64,000 nt of DNA, from positions 3,573 to 67,572 of the forward strand of contig CAJJDN010000160.1 of the NCBI GenBank assembly GCA_905182985.1, written 5' to 3'. This document shows positions 25,761 to 38,374 of the stretch, piece by piece; the first letter of the stretch is position 1, and every line of letters begins with the position of its first letter. The notes beneath the pieces are model-generated. The model was not told the DNA's origin, made no database searches, and saw only the letters and a program-made list of their open reading frames with translations. The DNA is from Paramecium sonneborni. Taxonomy: Eukaryota > Ciliophora > Oligohymenophorea > Peniculida > Parameciidae. The position numbers were made by a program, and so were the translations under genes.

Positions 25761-26924
25761 GTAATAATAATAATAATAATAATCACCTAATCAATAAAAT
25801 AAATTAAATTCAAAACCTTTTAGTAATTTAAGAAAATCAGTTGATTAATAACCTTAAGTTGATTTAGGTCAAAGCAACGTAAGTAATTAATAAAGTAATA
25901 CTAGTGATGTTTAAACAGAATATACAGGTCCTTCTAGAATGATGAGAATGATGAGACGACCTTAATAAAATTAATAAGAAGAAACTACTTAATTTATAAT
26001 ACATTAATCAAAACCAGTTGAATAACCTAGAGATAATAATAAAGATACAAATAATTAAAACAGTTAAATTAATAAATCAATAGAATAACCTACTTAATCA
26101 GAATAACCAAAACCAGTTGATGATTATTAACCTACATTTCCTACAAGAAGAGTATCAAATAGACCTAGAGGATTAGATTATAATTCAATAGAATAATAAT
26201 AAAACTAATAGACAACTGAGTAACCAATATAAATAAATTAAAAATAAGATTAAACACAATAATCTGAATATCCTACAAGAAGAAGAAACAGAGGTGGTCA
26301 AGAAGAATAAGGTGAATAAAATAATAGTTAATAGTAATCATAATAATAATCAATTTCATCATAGTAATAATCCTTATCTAATCAATAATAATAATAATCA
26401 TATTAACCGTCAGATGATGGAAGTAGATAGAGAAGAATTAAATTATTTACTGATGAAAAATAACCTGAAGCTCCAAAAACAGAAGAGCCTACTTATGAAT
26501 TTTAACCAAGACAAGAACCAACTAAATTATAAGGAAGGAGAAATAGAGGAAATAATAAGTTAAATATATGGGAAGATTAACCTGTTTAGAAGGAAAATAT
26601 TGAAGAGATACAAGAAATAAAAGACATAAAATAAATTCCAGAGGTTCAGCATAAAGAAGATAGAGAACTTACTTTGGATGAAATTTTAGGAGCTCCTAAG
26701 TAAAAAGAAGAGTATAGACCAAATTAACAAAAGAGAAAACCTGAAGTACCCAAAGAGGATAATGAAACATATGAGCCTGGATTTGGAGGTGGAGCAAATA
26801 GAAGAGGAGTAGGAAATCAATAAAAAATAGATAAGGTATTATTCTCAAATAATAATATTTCTAGTAAAAAGAGTTAGCTTAAAAAGCTGAAAAAGGAGAT
26901 TTATTAGATGATTTTGACTTTTGA
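23911..26924 (+). CDS. Large acidic coiled-coil protein with polyQ tract
   Basis: 994 residues with one intron (26836-26864, 29 nt). The N-terminal 130 residues are strongly acidic (Glu/Asp/Asn/Gln). From about residue 190 to 490 there are heptad-rich Lys/Glu/Leu segments typical of a long coiled coil. A 34-Gln tract follows (about 591-624), then a low-complexity Gln/Asn/Pro/Arg region with repeated PTRR-type steps, and a C-terminus ending GDLLDDFDF. The layout resembles ciliate cytoskeletal or centrosomal coiled-coil proteins, but I cannot assign a family. Splicing of the intron is what yields the acidic end; unspliced, the frame would read on through intergenic sequence. The ATG at 23911 is the first in frame. 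Confidence 0.82.
25681..25782 (+). repeat. (TAA)n microsatellite coding for polyglutamine
   Basis: 34 successive TAA codons (one TAG at 25759) in frame inside the coiled-coil gene. With the ciliate code this is an uninterrupted Gln tract; with the standard code it would be a run of stops. Length is likely polymorphic through slippage. Confidence 0.93.
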
Positions 26925-27314
26925 TTTGAAATATATAAAAAATATTGTTAATACTTTAATTAATAAATTCATTTTGTTATTCATCTCTTACTACCAAAAT
27001 AATCTTATTCAATAATTTTAATTTATTATTCCATTAATCTAATTTCATTTTATTAAAAGAATATTGATTCTAAATAATATGGATTATCAAAATTTGTAAT
27101 ATTCACAGTTTGTTTCACAATTCTGAAAATAAAATCCCTATTTTAAGGTAAAAAGATTTATTAAATTGCCATGCAAATTATTATTTTTAATTAAAGCAAA
27201 TATAGTTCTAATTTTTTATTTGTATCTTTGCATTATTAACAACTATTTCCTATTCTAATTAAAATAGAACGTAAAATAATTCTATATGGTAATTTAAATT
27301 CATTAAATGTCTAT
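26925..27314. other. Intergenic, convergent gene ends
   Basis: About 390 bp between two convergent genes. I see no coding frame or structured element. Confidence 0.6.
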
Positions 27315-28897
27315 TCATTAATTGTCTAATTAATAATAATATTTTATAATTACTTCTGTAATTGATTGTTTTATTTAATCATATACAACTGTATATTCAC
27401 TATAATGTTAAAAATTATTATTGCAATTCATAAAATTTTAATCTATCACACTTTAATCTCCTATAAGTTACATTCTCACATCATTATAAAATCTTTTTGC
27501 TTATCCACTTTTCTTAATAAATTACTACCATATATTTTTGTCGAAATTTAAAATTCCTGTATTCCATTGATTTAGAAATTCTTATCTCATAATGATTGAC
27601 ATTTTTAATAAACAATAAATACCCAATGTTTCTAATGGGCTCTATATTCCTTCGTTTTATTGTTCCTAAATAGATCTCTCTAAATATTCTTTTAAAGAAC
27701 CAATTAAATACCATTTATAGGATTCAAAGTGTAATTCAATCCAAATAGCTTTATATTATAAGAAATCCTAAAAAACTATATTTGACATTTACATTTTAAT
27801 CTCTGCATTTGTTTGTCAAAAAGTTTAATTCAGGATATTGTACTCTTTCTTCCAAATTTTCATTATTTGATCCATTTGAAGAGTTTTATGATTAATCATT
27901 ATTTGGAGGAGAAGGTTGTATAGGTGAAGAATAATAACCAGAATTAGTTATTCTTGGGTAAGGATTTACATTCTCATTTCTTTGTGTAATCACAACATTG
28001 GGATAATTATATTTATCTCGAAATGGGTTTAACATTTTTGGTATTACCATTTCTGTTGTAAATTCTTAAGGCTAAAATTTTTAACAAATTATTATATACC
28101 ACAGCCCATTCTATGTAATCATCATCAATTTATTCTCTAGCTTTTATCAAATAAATGTAATTCTATGATAAAAAAGTAGTTTTATAAAATTATTTAATTC
28201 CTTTTTGATTGCTATTCAATATTTCATGATGCATCTAAAAAAATGTACATCTCTAAACCTCTTAAGGGTGAAGCATTTACATTATACGATTTTTCCAATT
28301 ATTCTCAATCCTTTTTGATTTAATTTAATTATAAAATTAACAATATTCTTAAATTGTCTGAAAACGATTCAATATTTCTCCAGTAAATAACTAAAATATA
28401 ATACAACCCACCAACCAAACATCTATACTCTAACTATAATCTCTTCTTTGATTCTGTTCTCCTCTCTCTAAATATTCGGGAGGTATTAATTATAGATTTG
28501 GATAAAATCCAAAAACAGCCAATTAAATTTTATTATTATGATAATAAATATTACGGACATGAAAACATCTTCCTAAACTATATTTCTTATGTATTTGATA
28601 TAAAGCTTCTAATAACTATTTATATATCACTTCGATTTAGCAAATTGTAAATCTATTATTCTACTAAATTAACTGTAATAATGTCATTCCTTCTGGAATT
28701 ATAAATGAATATTATTTTTTTTTTATCACTAAACATTAATTTCTAATATATGATCCTGTGATTTGAGTTTCATATTCCAAAAATTCATCAAGATCATCAC
28801 AAAAAACATTCATAAAAACCTGTTTAGTAGATTGTGAAGATAATCTATCTTCTAAGGCTGCATCATTTCTATATAAATTTTCTATATCTTGTATCAT
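27315..28897 (-). CDS. Pseudokinase-like protein with C-terminal helical domain
   Basis: 509 residues; introns at 28072-28099 (28 nt) and 27768-27792 (25 nt). The first 220 residues resemble a protein kinase fold: the region before the catalytic loop (ALYQIHKKYSLGRC), the APE-like IPPEYL, and SIDVWLVGCIIFQLFTGEIL, the alpha-F helix with its conserved Asp. The catalytic residues are gone: the HRD position reads FHV near 113, DFG reads VFG at 128-130, and the N-lobe has no clear glycine loop or ion-pair Lys. The C-terminal part (after a Ser/Asn/Pro-rich linker at about 300-360) is helical and unassigned. I infer a catalytically dead scaffold or regulator. A TGA directly precedes the ATG at 28897, which fixes the start. 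Confidence 0.75.
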
Positions 28898-29058
28898 TCA
28901 ATACTTATTTCCTTAAAATAATTAATGAATTCAGATTTAAATTAGACTTATTCTATTTATATTAAAATTGTAATAATACCAAACTCTAAATAATATACCA
29001 TTTTTTATTTACTCGAGATATAAAATCAATTTTTTTATTTATTAAGATTTTTTTTCTA

Positions 29059-30896
29059 ATGTTGGATCAATAAAAGAATATTTTTTATAGAATAGGCAAT
29101 TCAACGATCGATACTTTCGATATTTTTGGATAACTTCCTAATTTCAGAGTACTCGAAAAAAACAAGTTCACCACAGTTGTTGGTTGTTGTATGACATTCA
29201 TAATTGGAACAGCTACCTTAATATACTTAATAACTGAAATAACAACTCTTTTACATAAAGCAGAACCTCAAGTTGTTTCATCTGAGGTTCAGATATTTGA
29301 CTCAACAGTAAATATTGATAGTAATTAAAGTAATTCCCACTTTACAATGATAATTTCACTCTAGCAGTCACAATTGCAACTAAAAATTCAGAACCTATTT
29401 TAGGGTAATTTAAATATTACAACTTGACTATGAGTCATTGCATTAGAGAAAGATTATTAAATGAGACCACAGGCAAGGTTTAGGTGAAGTTAAAGTAATA
29501 TTTTTAATACTATTTAGTTGTACACAATTACCAATAGCACCTTGTGTAACAGAAGACTTTGATAATGAATTATAGAAAGAATTTTTCAAAAATACTAGAT
29601 TAGGTGTTGTGTAATGTATCAATCGAACTACACTCAGAAATAATCCTCCAGTATTTAAAAAAAAATTAATTTGAGGTTTTATAAGGTCAAATCTCTGGCT
29701 ATAAGTATCAATACTTAGTAATTGAATTGAGTATTTGCAAAAATAATACAGAATATTAAGGGTGTGCTCCAATTGAAGAAATCAAGAAGGTATTATCTGC
29801 AGGTCATTATTCTGTTTATGCAAGCGATTATTTAATGTAATTAAATCATCCTAATAAACCATACTAAGAATTTATTAATCTAGATATAAATAGTTTCTCT
29901 ATCTCAACTTCTAAAATGTTGTAATGGACATATAGAATATCTGAAACTCATACTGATGATGGATTTCTATCCTCTACAGATAGAGTAGATTTAAATTTAA
30001 TAAAATAAGACAGAAGAGAATATACAGAATTATATAATGATGATTATCTTGTTTATCATTATATATAATTAGATTACAAAGAAACAATCTATCAGAGATC
30101 TTACATCAAAATATAAGCAATTTTAAGTAAAATTGGAGGAATTTGGCAATTGTTTATGATTATAACTGCCTTAATTCTAAATCCTCTAATTAGCAATCTA
30201 ATGACAATTTCACTCGCTAATGAATTATATCGATTTCCCAATTTTGATAAATAAAGACAATAAAATATTGAAATCATCAATTTATAGTAAAGTGATTAGA
30301 TTTTAGATGTCTAAGAATAAAATCGAAGATCCAGAGAAATTAATACTGAAGATAAACTCTCAAGAGGAATTTATGAATCCCTCTTGATTTTATTAGGTTG
30401 TCATAAAAAGAAAAAATAAATGTTTTAGTAAGTCAAATAAGAAATACTTTCATAAATGGATGTAGTAAAGATCATTTAAAAATTACATGAAATTGATCTG
30501 CTAAAATTCATTCTACTCAATGATGAATAGTACAAAATGTTTGATCTACTCCCTAAACCTATCTTATAAGATGAAAAAATTTTAATGGAAGACATTAGCA
30601 ATGATTTGGCTTATGAAGCTGGTGTTTAAAAAAGCTTTAGAGTTATTAATAATAAAAAATTATAATAAAAAAATCTTAAGGATTATTATTGTTCTTTTTC
30701 CTCCTTATAATAAGACAAAGGAAGAAGTAGTGTTGATGATAAATTATTATCTCTGATTGATAGAAATATAGTATAGTTTTTTGAATAGATTTAAATTTCA
30801 TAATAGCGACAAGGCAACTTAAGTCCATTGGATCCTCTATTTCGGTCAAGAATTGATGAATCAATCATAGAACCTAAAATATAAAGACCAAAATGA
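29059..30896 (+). CDS. Two-TM ciliate protein family member
   Basis: 588 residues after removing introns at 29308-29330 (23), 29495-29517 (23) and 29651-29675 (25). The order is a cytosolic N-terminus of about 40 residues, a TM segment, a lumenal or extracellular domain of about 270 residues with scattered Cys and N-glycosylation sites, a second TM within GGIWQLFMIITALIL, and a long charged cytosolic tail. The gene at 41860-44186 has the same plan and shares the block 'GGI.Q...LAN.LY.F' after the second TM, so both belong to one family. Function is not recognisable. Each splice is required to keep the ectodomain in frame. Confidence 0.78.
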
Positions 30897-31987
30897 ATTT
30901 TTTATTTTTAATATTTATAAAAAATTTATTTATGGAAATTTTTATTCTAAACATAAACAATCAGAAAGTTATTCTAATTAAAAAAAATATTAAATAAAAT
31001 AATTTATGTGTATGTTTTTTCATCACAATTTTTTACATCATTATAAATTCATTTATTTGAAACACATTATTTCTTAGATATTAGAACACAATTAAATTCA
31101 TTTTCATGAGGACTGCTCAAACTCCTCAAAAAAATAAAGGTTTTATATTTTCCAATTAAAATTGATTTATTGATCTATATTGTTACTTTTAAGTTATCAA
31201 ATTACTTAATAATCTTCTTTATATATTTATATTGTTTATCAAAATAATGTAATCATCTTTTTAAGATATTATATCTAAAATATTTATTTAATATCATCTA
31301 ATTATTTTTTTTCCCCAGATGAAAACACTGTAATGGGTTTGTTTAGCAAGTTGCTTTATATTGACAACTGCCCTCTATACTATTTTTTACAATTTTATAT
31401 TGAGTTTTCATATATGTTATATATAAATGAGAAATTGAATTATTTAAAATTGACAGTTGGATTTAAATCTGTGAAAAAAAAATAAGTAAAATGTATTGAA
31501 TATCGTAAACTCCTCTTTAATAAAACATTTAGGGTTGGAAAAGAGATTAATTATTCAAAAATGTTATGATACCAAAAATGGTTAATTTAAAAAGAAATTA
31601 AAAATTTCAAAAAAAAATAGTAACAATAGGAACAATAAATTTAAAAACCAACAATATAAAGATAATATGATAACAGAGAACACATTATCAGATAAAAAAA
31701 AGATTCTTGGTACAATAAAAATTTTTATATAAGTAATTAAAACAGGATATTAAGCTTTTTAATTGATCCAAATGACTTGTAAATTTTAAAACTTATAAAA
31801 TACATGCTTTAAATAATTGTGTTCTAATAAAACCTTTTAAAACATCACTGTATTATATTTATAAATAAAACATAAAGAAAAAATAACAATTTAATTAAAA
31901 ATGTAAAAAAAAACGATAATTTGAAAATAATTAAAAAATTGAATATAAAGCTTGAATAAAAAGTTGAAAATTTTAATAATATTTTTA
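30897..31987. other. Intergenic, with one weak small ORF at 31333-31569
   Basis: AT-rich spacer of about 1.1 kb. One plus-strand frame from an ATG at 31333 to a TGA at 31567-31569 gives 78 residues with a hydrophobic first half and basic second half. It could be a small protein, but nothing else supports it and I leave it uncalled. Confidence 0.45.
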
Positions 31988-33337
31988 ATGAAATTAATTT
32001 CAATAGTGTTCATTTTTTTTGTGTTAACATAGGTGATATCTTAAGTGGATCTTTCAAAAGAGGAAGAAGAAAACAAAAGTATTGAATAAATCACAGGATT
32101 TAAAAATAAAGGTTAAGATGAGGGTTAATCAGAAAGAAAAGCATTAAAAAGAGAAAGTGAAGAAGAAGGTACATCAGAAAGAAAAGCATTAAAAAGAGAA
32201 AGTGAAGAAGGTACATCAGAAAGAAAAGCATTAAAAAGAGAAAGTGAAGAAGAAGGTACATCAGAAAGAAAAGCAATGAAAAGAGAAAGTGAAGAAGGTA
32301 CATCAGAAAGAAAAGCATTAAAAAGAGAAAGTGAAGAAGAAGGTACATCAGAAAGAAAAGCAATGAAAAGAGAAAGTGAAGAAGAAGGTACATCAGAAAG
32401 AAAAGCATTAAAAAGAGAAAGTGAAGAAGAAGGTACATCAGAAAGAAAAGCAATGAAAAGAGAAAGTGAAGAAGAAGGTACATCAGAAAGAAAAGCATTA
32501 AAAAGAGAAAGTGAAGAAGAAGGTACATCAGAAAGAAAAGCAATGAAAAGAGAAAGTGAAGAAGAAGGTACATCAGAAAGAAAAGCATTAAAAAGAGAAA
32601 GTGAAGAAGAAGGTACATCAGAAAGAAAAGCAATGAAAAGAGAAAGTGAAGAAGAAGGTACATCAGAAAGAAAAGCATTAAAAAGAGAAAGTGAAGAAGA
32701 AGGTACATCAGAAAGAAAAGCAATGAAAAGAGAAAGTGAAGAAGAAGGTACATCAGAAAGAAAAGCATTAAAAAGAGAAAGTGAAGAAGAAGGTACATCA
32801 GAAAGAAAAGCAATGAAAAGAGAAAGTGAAGAAGAAGGTACATCAGAAAGAAAAGCATTAAAAAGAGAAAGTGAAGAAGAAGGTACATCAGAAAGAAAAG
32901 CAATGAAAAGAGAAAGTGAAGAAGAAGGTACATCAGAAAGAAAAGCATTAAAAAGAGAAAGTGAAGAAGAAGGTACATCAGAAAGAAAAGCAATGAAAAG
33001 AGAAAGTGAAGAAGAAGGTACATCAGAAAGAAAAGCATTAAAAAGAGAAAGTGAAGAAGAAGGTACATCAGAAAGAAAAGCAATGAAAAGAGAAAGTGAA
33101 GAAGAAGGTACATCAGAAAGAAAAGCATTAAAAAGAGAAAGTGAAGAAGAAGGTACATCAGAAAGAAAAGCATTAAAAAGAGAAAGTGAAGAAGAAGGTA
33201 CCTAAGAATAAAATAGTTAATCCACAAGAGCAAATTTAGAATTAGAAATTAACAGTGAATAAACAATGACAGTAAATTAAAACAGTTCAGAATAAATACT
33301 GCTTATATTATCAATGATTATCTATATTTTATAATGA
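31988..33337 (+). CDS. Secreted, GPI-type protein made of 15-residue charged repeats
   Basis: 449 residues, no intron. A clear signal peptide (MKLISIVFIFFVLTQVISQ) is followed by an acidic stretch of about 28 residues, then 24 tandem copies of a unit SERKALKRESEEEGT (residues 48-405), then a polar Ser/Asn/Gln-rich segment and a hydrophobic tail of about 13 residues ending at the stop, as in GPI-attachment signals. The repeats are Lys/Arg/Glu-rich and predict a long, charged helix or stalk. I infer a surface-anchored or secreted repeat protein. The long frame seen on the opposite strand is a by-product of the repeat. The ATG at 31988 was chosen because only it supplies the signal peptide. Confidence 0.85.
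32129..33202 (+). repeat. Tandem array of 24 units of 45/42 bp
   Basis: Units 1, 3 and 5-24 are 45 bp; units 2 and 4 are 42 bp, missing one GAA. From unit 3 on, ALK and AMK versions alternate strictly, forming a 90-bp higher-order repeat, until the last two units, which are both ALK. Apart from this TTA/ATG switch I saw no synonymous differences until the final ACC codon, so the array has been homogenised very recently at the DNA level. Exact copy number may be compressed in the assembly. Confidence 0.93.
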
Positions 33338-35895
33338 TTGAATTTATATAAGAATCAGTATAAATTTTTTTTTATAGTTCATTTATAAGTCATTAATATT
33401 TAAAACTTATTTTGAACTTTAAAATTTATTTTTATCGTATTATAATGATTTTTTTTATTATTTAAAAAATTCTTCTTACATATTTTTAGCTTGAACATAC
33501 CATTTTATAGAATATTTGTTTTTTGATTAACAGCATATGTATTAAAGAAAACATATCTATGGAATAACAAAAATTTGTAGATATATATTTTTAGATATTT
33601 ACATTATCTTAAATAATAATAATAAATTATTTTGACTTATTAAATGTTTAATTTTAAATTTCAAAAAGACTGTTTATCAAATTGATCTATAAAATTCTTT
33701 AATAAAAATGACATTAAAAATACTTAAATAGTCTATGTATATGATTTATTTTCAATTCTTCCTGAGTTATTAAAGGAACAATCAAATAATTTGATTATGT
33801 AGATATCTATTTGATATGTCAAACAGAATTTTTATTGAATTAAGTAACTCTACAATTTGTTTTTTTTAGTAATTTGATTATAATTATGCTTATTAATATT
33901 TTACATTTTCTGTTAACAAAATTAGATCTTTTTTAATCATTAATTTTAGATCTTATCTTACTATTTTATTATACTTAAAAAGTACAACTTCATGGTTGAA
34001 ATCTACAGCCAACTGATATATTTTTTATAATATAACCATGATAATAATATTGAAAGCTCAATAATGTGACTTTCGTTGTTCCTTAAATATTAGTCTAGAA
34101 CAAATCTCGTAATTCTAACATTCTTGATAAATTTTAAGTGTAATGTCTCTAATAAGTGTTATTGTTTTATCATATATAATATCTATATATTAATATCTTT
34201 ATCACAAATCTATTGAATCAATTAATTATTATCTATTTTCTCAAAAAATTCTGTATTTTATTATTAAATTTAATTTATGTTTAATTATCTGTATATAATG
34301 AAACATTCCCACATATATTTAAGTTTTTGTAATTTTTCACTTTTAGCCTTATTAATTAACATCCTAAATACTAATAGCTTTTAATTAAAGTATATTATAT
34401 TTGATATTTATTTTATATTCTACTTAAGTTTTCATAATATTAATTATTTCTAAATTCAATATAAATTGTTATATTTTTTGCTGCATTTAAGTATGCCAAA
34501 AATTCAAACACGTTTCTAATATCCAGTTCTCCATGTCTTCAAACAGCTTTTTTAGGAAAAGTAATCTACATTCCACATTTTTGATTGGTTATATATTTTT
34601 TTAGGTCTATCACCTGCATCTAATTCTTAAACTCTTATTATTGAATTTTTCCAAAAACATCAATTTTTCTAATAACAATGACTCAAGTTTTCAATCTTCT
34701 CTTCAGTTCCATCAAAACTGGTATTATAGCCCATACATTTCGATTATGTTTATGGGCTAATTTGAGGGTTGTTCCTTATCTTAGTTTGTTCATAAATTTT
34801 GTACCAATCCCAGACTTTCGCAGACTTAGTTCTTAAATTATTTGAAATTTTTTTTTAAGAAATCAAGATTATTTCTATCAAAGAAAGAATGAATTGAATC
34901 TAGAAAAATATCGAAAGTTATTCAAAAAGAAGTTGCCTAGAAGTCATAGTATTTTATGATAACAAAATAATTGAAACTGAATATAGACTTTTTTAAGTAA
35001 TACACAATCAATTAATAATAATAAATGCTATTTTACTTGAGTATAGGAAAAATTAGTGATTTTAAGGAAAAAAATCTATAAAGAATCTCTAGTAAGTCAT
35101 TGAGGAGGGATGCTAGTGATTTTCATTGAGTCTAATTGCTTTTTAAAATTTTCTAAAATTGAAGGCCAAATAGAATCTTACCTTTTAGAAAACATTTATA
35201 AATTAAAAAGTTGGAGTTGCACCTTTTTTAACTTTAAATAATACTCCTTGCTTTAGTAAGAGATTCAATCAAGATGATAAAAAATAAAGGAAAAAATTAA
35301 TAAAATTTCATTAATTTTTTAGGACAAATTTATTACAAATTACTCAAGACTTTACATAAAAATTATAATATTGACTTAATGTTTATGATTCTCTCTTAAA
35401 TTATGCTCTTTATTAATTTAAGAACCTGCTGTTTTAATAATTATTCTTTATTTTTAGGAATAATCAGTTAATCATGTCCTCTTGCTATTCTTTATTCAAT
35501 TTATATTTAAATCCCTTCATTAATTTTTTGTGCTTTAAACAATTTTAAGGATCTGGTTCTAAACTTTGAAGTGTTAAGTTGTTTTATCTGTTAGCAGAGT
35601 AATATTATAAAATCTATATTTTGCTTTTTGCATCTATTAATTTAGTTACTTCTCAAAAAAAATCAAGTAACTTTTTCATAGGGTTGATAATTATTTTAAA
35701 TTTGCAGATAAAGTTTTCCGTTTTACTTAGAAGTTTGTATGATAATCTAAATTACTTAAGGATTGTAATTTAAAATATTGTAAAAAAATATCAAGAACTA
35801 TAAATCATATATTGAATATTTTATGGAGAAAATAAATATTTTCTGAAACAAAATACAATTTTTGTTAAGTAAATATATTATTTATTAATAATATT
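33338..35895. other. Long stretch without an intact gene, containing gene debris
   Basis: About 2.5 kb. Several short coding-like runs appear on both strands (minus strand 34480-34870; plus strand 34860-34960), each ended by TGA within 30-60 codons and not joinable by introns. The rest is AT-rich spacer. I interpret the region as one or more eroded genes. Confidence 0.5.
34480..34870 (-). pseudogene. Decayed coding remnant, family unknown
   Basis: One minus-strand frame reads like protein over about 120 codons (Trp-rich near 34830: KVWDWYKIYEQT; later ELDAGDRPKKIYNQ), with at least one internal TGA and a TGA at the end. Trp and Cys content is much higher than chance in this composition. I cannot assign a family; a transposase remnant was considered but no DDE motif is visible. 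Confidence 0.4.
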
Positions 35896-37994
35896 TCAAG
35901 CATTTTTTGTATTTAATATTCCTAAAATATAACTAGGTTGTGGAGTATGATTCTTTTTAAATTCAATTTTATTTTCATTGTTCGAATCAGTATATTGTTC
36001 AGTCTAAAATTTATTAATAAATTATTTACTTTTAAAGTGGAGGTTCTTTTATTTTTCAAAGAATCTAATTCAGCTTATGCTAATATTAGTAATTCTTAAT
36101 TTTTATGGAATTCTCTATTTTAAGTAATAAATTAAGTTTTCCAAGAATCTAATTCTTAAATTAAGACTTAAATTTTTTCATTATATTAATGAGATTCATC
36201 TAGTTTTTATTTTCTTTTTAATTGATCTAATTCATCCTACAAGGTTCTTATTAATGATGTTAATTTTTCATTATCATTGTACATCTAATTAAATTTGGAA
36301 GATTAATCTCTTAATTTAACCAATTCTTATTTATATTATTCTGATTCATTAATTTTGACTCTAACTAAATTACTTAATCTATCAATTTCATTTGAATATA
36401 CAACATTTTTTTATTCTAAGTCTTTCAATCTTTAAGATTCATTATACTAAAACTAATTAAGATTGCATCTATATTTTTCTAATTCTTCAGATTTGTTTTT
36501 AAGTTGAGTATTAAGTCTATCAATTTCACTATTGAGAACTGTTAATTATTATTAATCAGATTGTGATTATTATAAAGAGTGAAAATCTTATCTTAACCTG
36601 TCATTTTCATCTTGTCTACTTTTTAGACTTTAATGTAATCTTTCTATTTCTTAACTCAATAAAGCAATTTTATTTTCATAATCATTAGATTTGTATTTAT
36701 CACTAATAGTTAATTATAATTTGGAGATGCAAGATCTTAAATTATCATTTTCTTCTATTTTTAATCTCAAAGTATTATTAATTCTTTCATATTCTTATTA
36801 AATGCTTCTATATCTAGATTCAAACTCAATATATTTAGTGTATTCTTATAATTAGAGATTATATTAATGTAACTGTAATTTACATTTATCTATTTCATCT
36901 TATTTGATTCTAATTTTTTAATTGAGTAATTAAATTTCTTCACTCTATAATTTTGATCTGTGTTCATATTCTGAGAATTTAGAAGTATCTTGGAATGTCA
37001 ATTGCAATGTTTATGTCACTGTAGTTAATCTTGTAATTTCATCATTTTTAGATCTGATATCAATATTATATCTATCACTTAGATCTTAATATTCTTTATT
37101 CAATCTTTCAAATTATTATTAGATTGAATATTCCTTTTACTTTAATTCTTTATTATCTCTATCAAATTCTTTGAGTCTTAATGACTATATTTCTAAGTCT
37201 TTAATAAACTATATTTTTGTATTTTCAAATTCTTCTTGTTTTATCTTTAAAACTTAAGTACATCTTTCTAACTCATTAGTTAAAGTGGTTTAAGTTTATT
37301 AAAGTTAAATATATAGTTATTCATACTTCTTTGAATCAAGTAATGTTGCTTATAATTATTGTAATTAAGCTTAACTCTATTGAACTAGAATGTTTAATCT
37401 TTAGATTTCATTTTAATAAAATTGTTCACTATCAATTTAAGTTTTTTTTAGTTTATCAAAATCACTATTTTATTATTAAAAATAGACTAATTGAGATGTA
37501 ATTTAAGTATTTTTAATTTTAAGTGTCTCTATTTCAATAGTAATTTCTTTCAATAATGAAGTTTTTTTATTGACTTCAGTTTAATAGATTAGTAATTATC
37601 TTTCCAATTCAGCTACTTTATGAGAATCTTCAACATAAGTGATTTTTTCCTAGATTGTAGGATTAGATCTTAATCTAGTAACTTCAATGTTGAGTTCACT
37701 GATTTGTTTTTCATAGATTAGACATTTACTCTTATAATATTCAACTTCTTCTCTATTGTCAACTACTTGTACTTTTTAGACTTATTAGATAATAGGTTTG
37801 ACAATAGTTTCAGTTCTAATCGGTGCTTAAGTTGTTGTAATAATTTGTTATGGTTATCTCTTTACATAGACAATATTTTATTTTGGAGATAAGACTTAGA
37901 TAGTGTCTTTGGTTTATGATCTACCTCTGCTTGTTAATCTCTCAGAAACAACACATTCTATGGTTGAATAATGTTACTAATGTTATTGATCCAT
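35896..37994 (-). CDS. Long coiled-coil protein
   Basis: 690 residues, one intron near the 3' end (36004-36029, 26 nt). After about 80 residues of Thr/Gln/Arg-rich sequence, the protein is continuous coiled coil to about residue 640, with repeated 'NEIDRL...LK.K..E...' patterns roughly every 45-50 residues, then a polar tail. This is the composition of ciliate cytoskeletal or basal-body filament proteins. No globular domain is present. No homology to a named protein could be established. The start at 37994 is the only ATG before the coiled coil. Confidence 0.8.
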
Positions 37995-38374
37995 CTAGGA
38001 AATCGTTAATTTTATATTTAATTAAATTTTTAGAAATGAATGTAAGTTAAAAATATATATTCTTAATTTTTTCAAATTCATTAAAAATATATCAATTTTT
38101 ATTTAATATTCTCAATAAACAAATATTTTATCTAGGAACATATACTTTGTCTATAAAAAAATACTTCATCTAATTTTTATTACTAATTGATTTCAATTTG
38201 TATTTACTAATTTTATATCAATCCTGAATTCTCAATTCCTTAGTAATGTAGTAAGAATTTATATTTCCTAAATTTATTAGAAATGCTTTTAGATATAGAT
38301 ATTGAATAATCCCATAATAATATTGATATCAATCATAAATAATAATATTAAGATTAATTTTAATTAATTTTAGA

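Noticed and set aside
25681..25782. Noncoding TAA microsatellite
   Set aside because: It is in frame with coding sequence on both sides over nearly 1,000 codons, so it encodes Gln.
32100..33233. 377-residue open frame on the minus strand across the repeat
   Set aside because: It is the reverse reading of the 45-bp repeat, giving a monotonous Leu/Phe pattern. The plus strand has the signal peptide, polar flanks and GPI-type tail.
34480..34870. Transposase
   Set aside because: A resemblance to ISXO2-like transposases was considered, but no DDE residues, terminal repeats or adjacent intact element were found.
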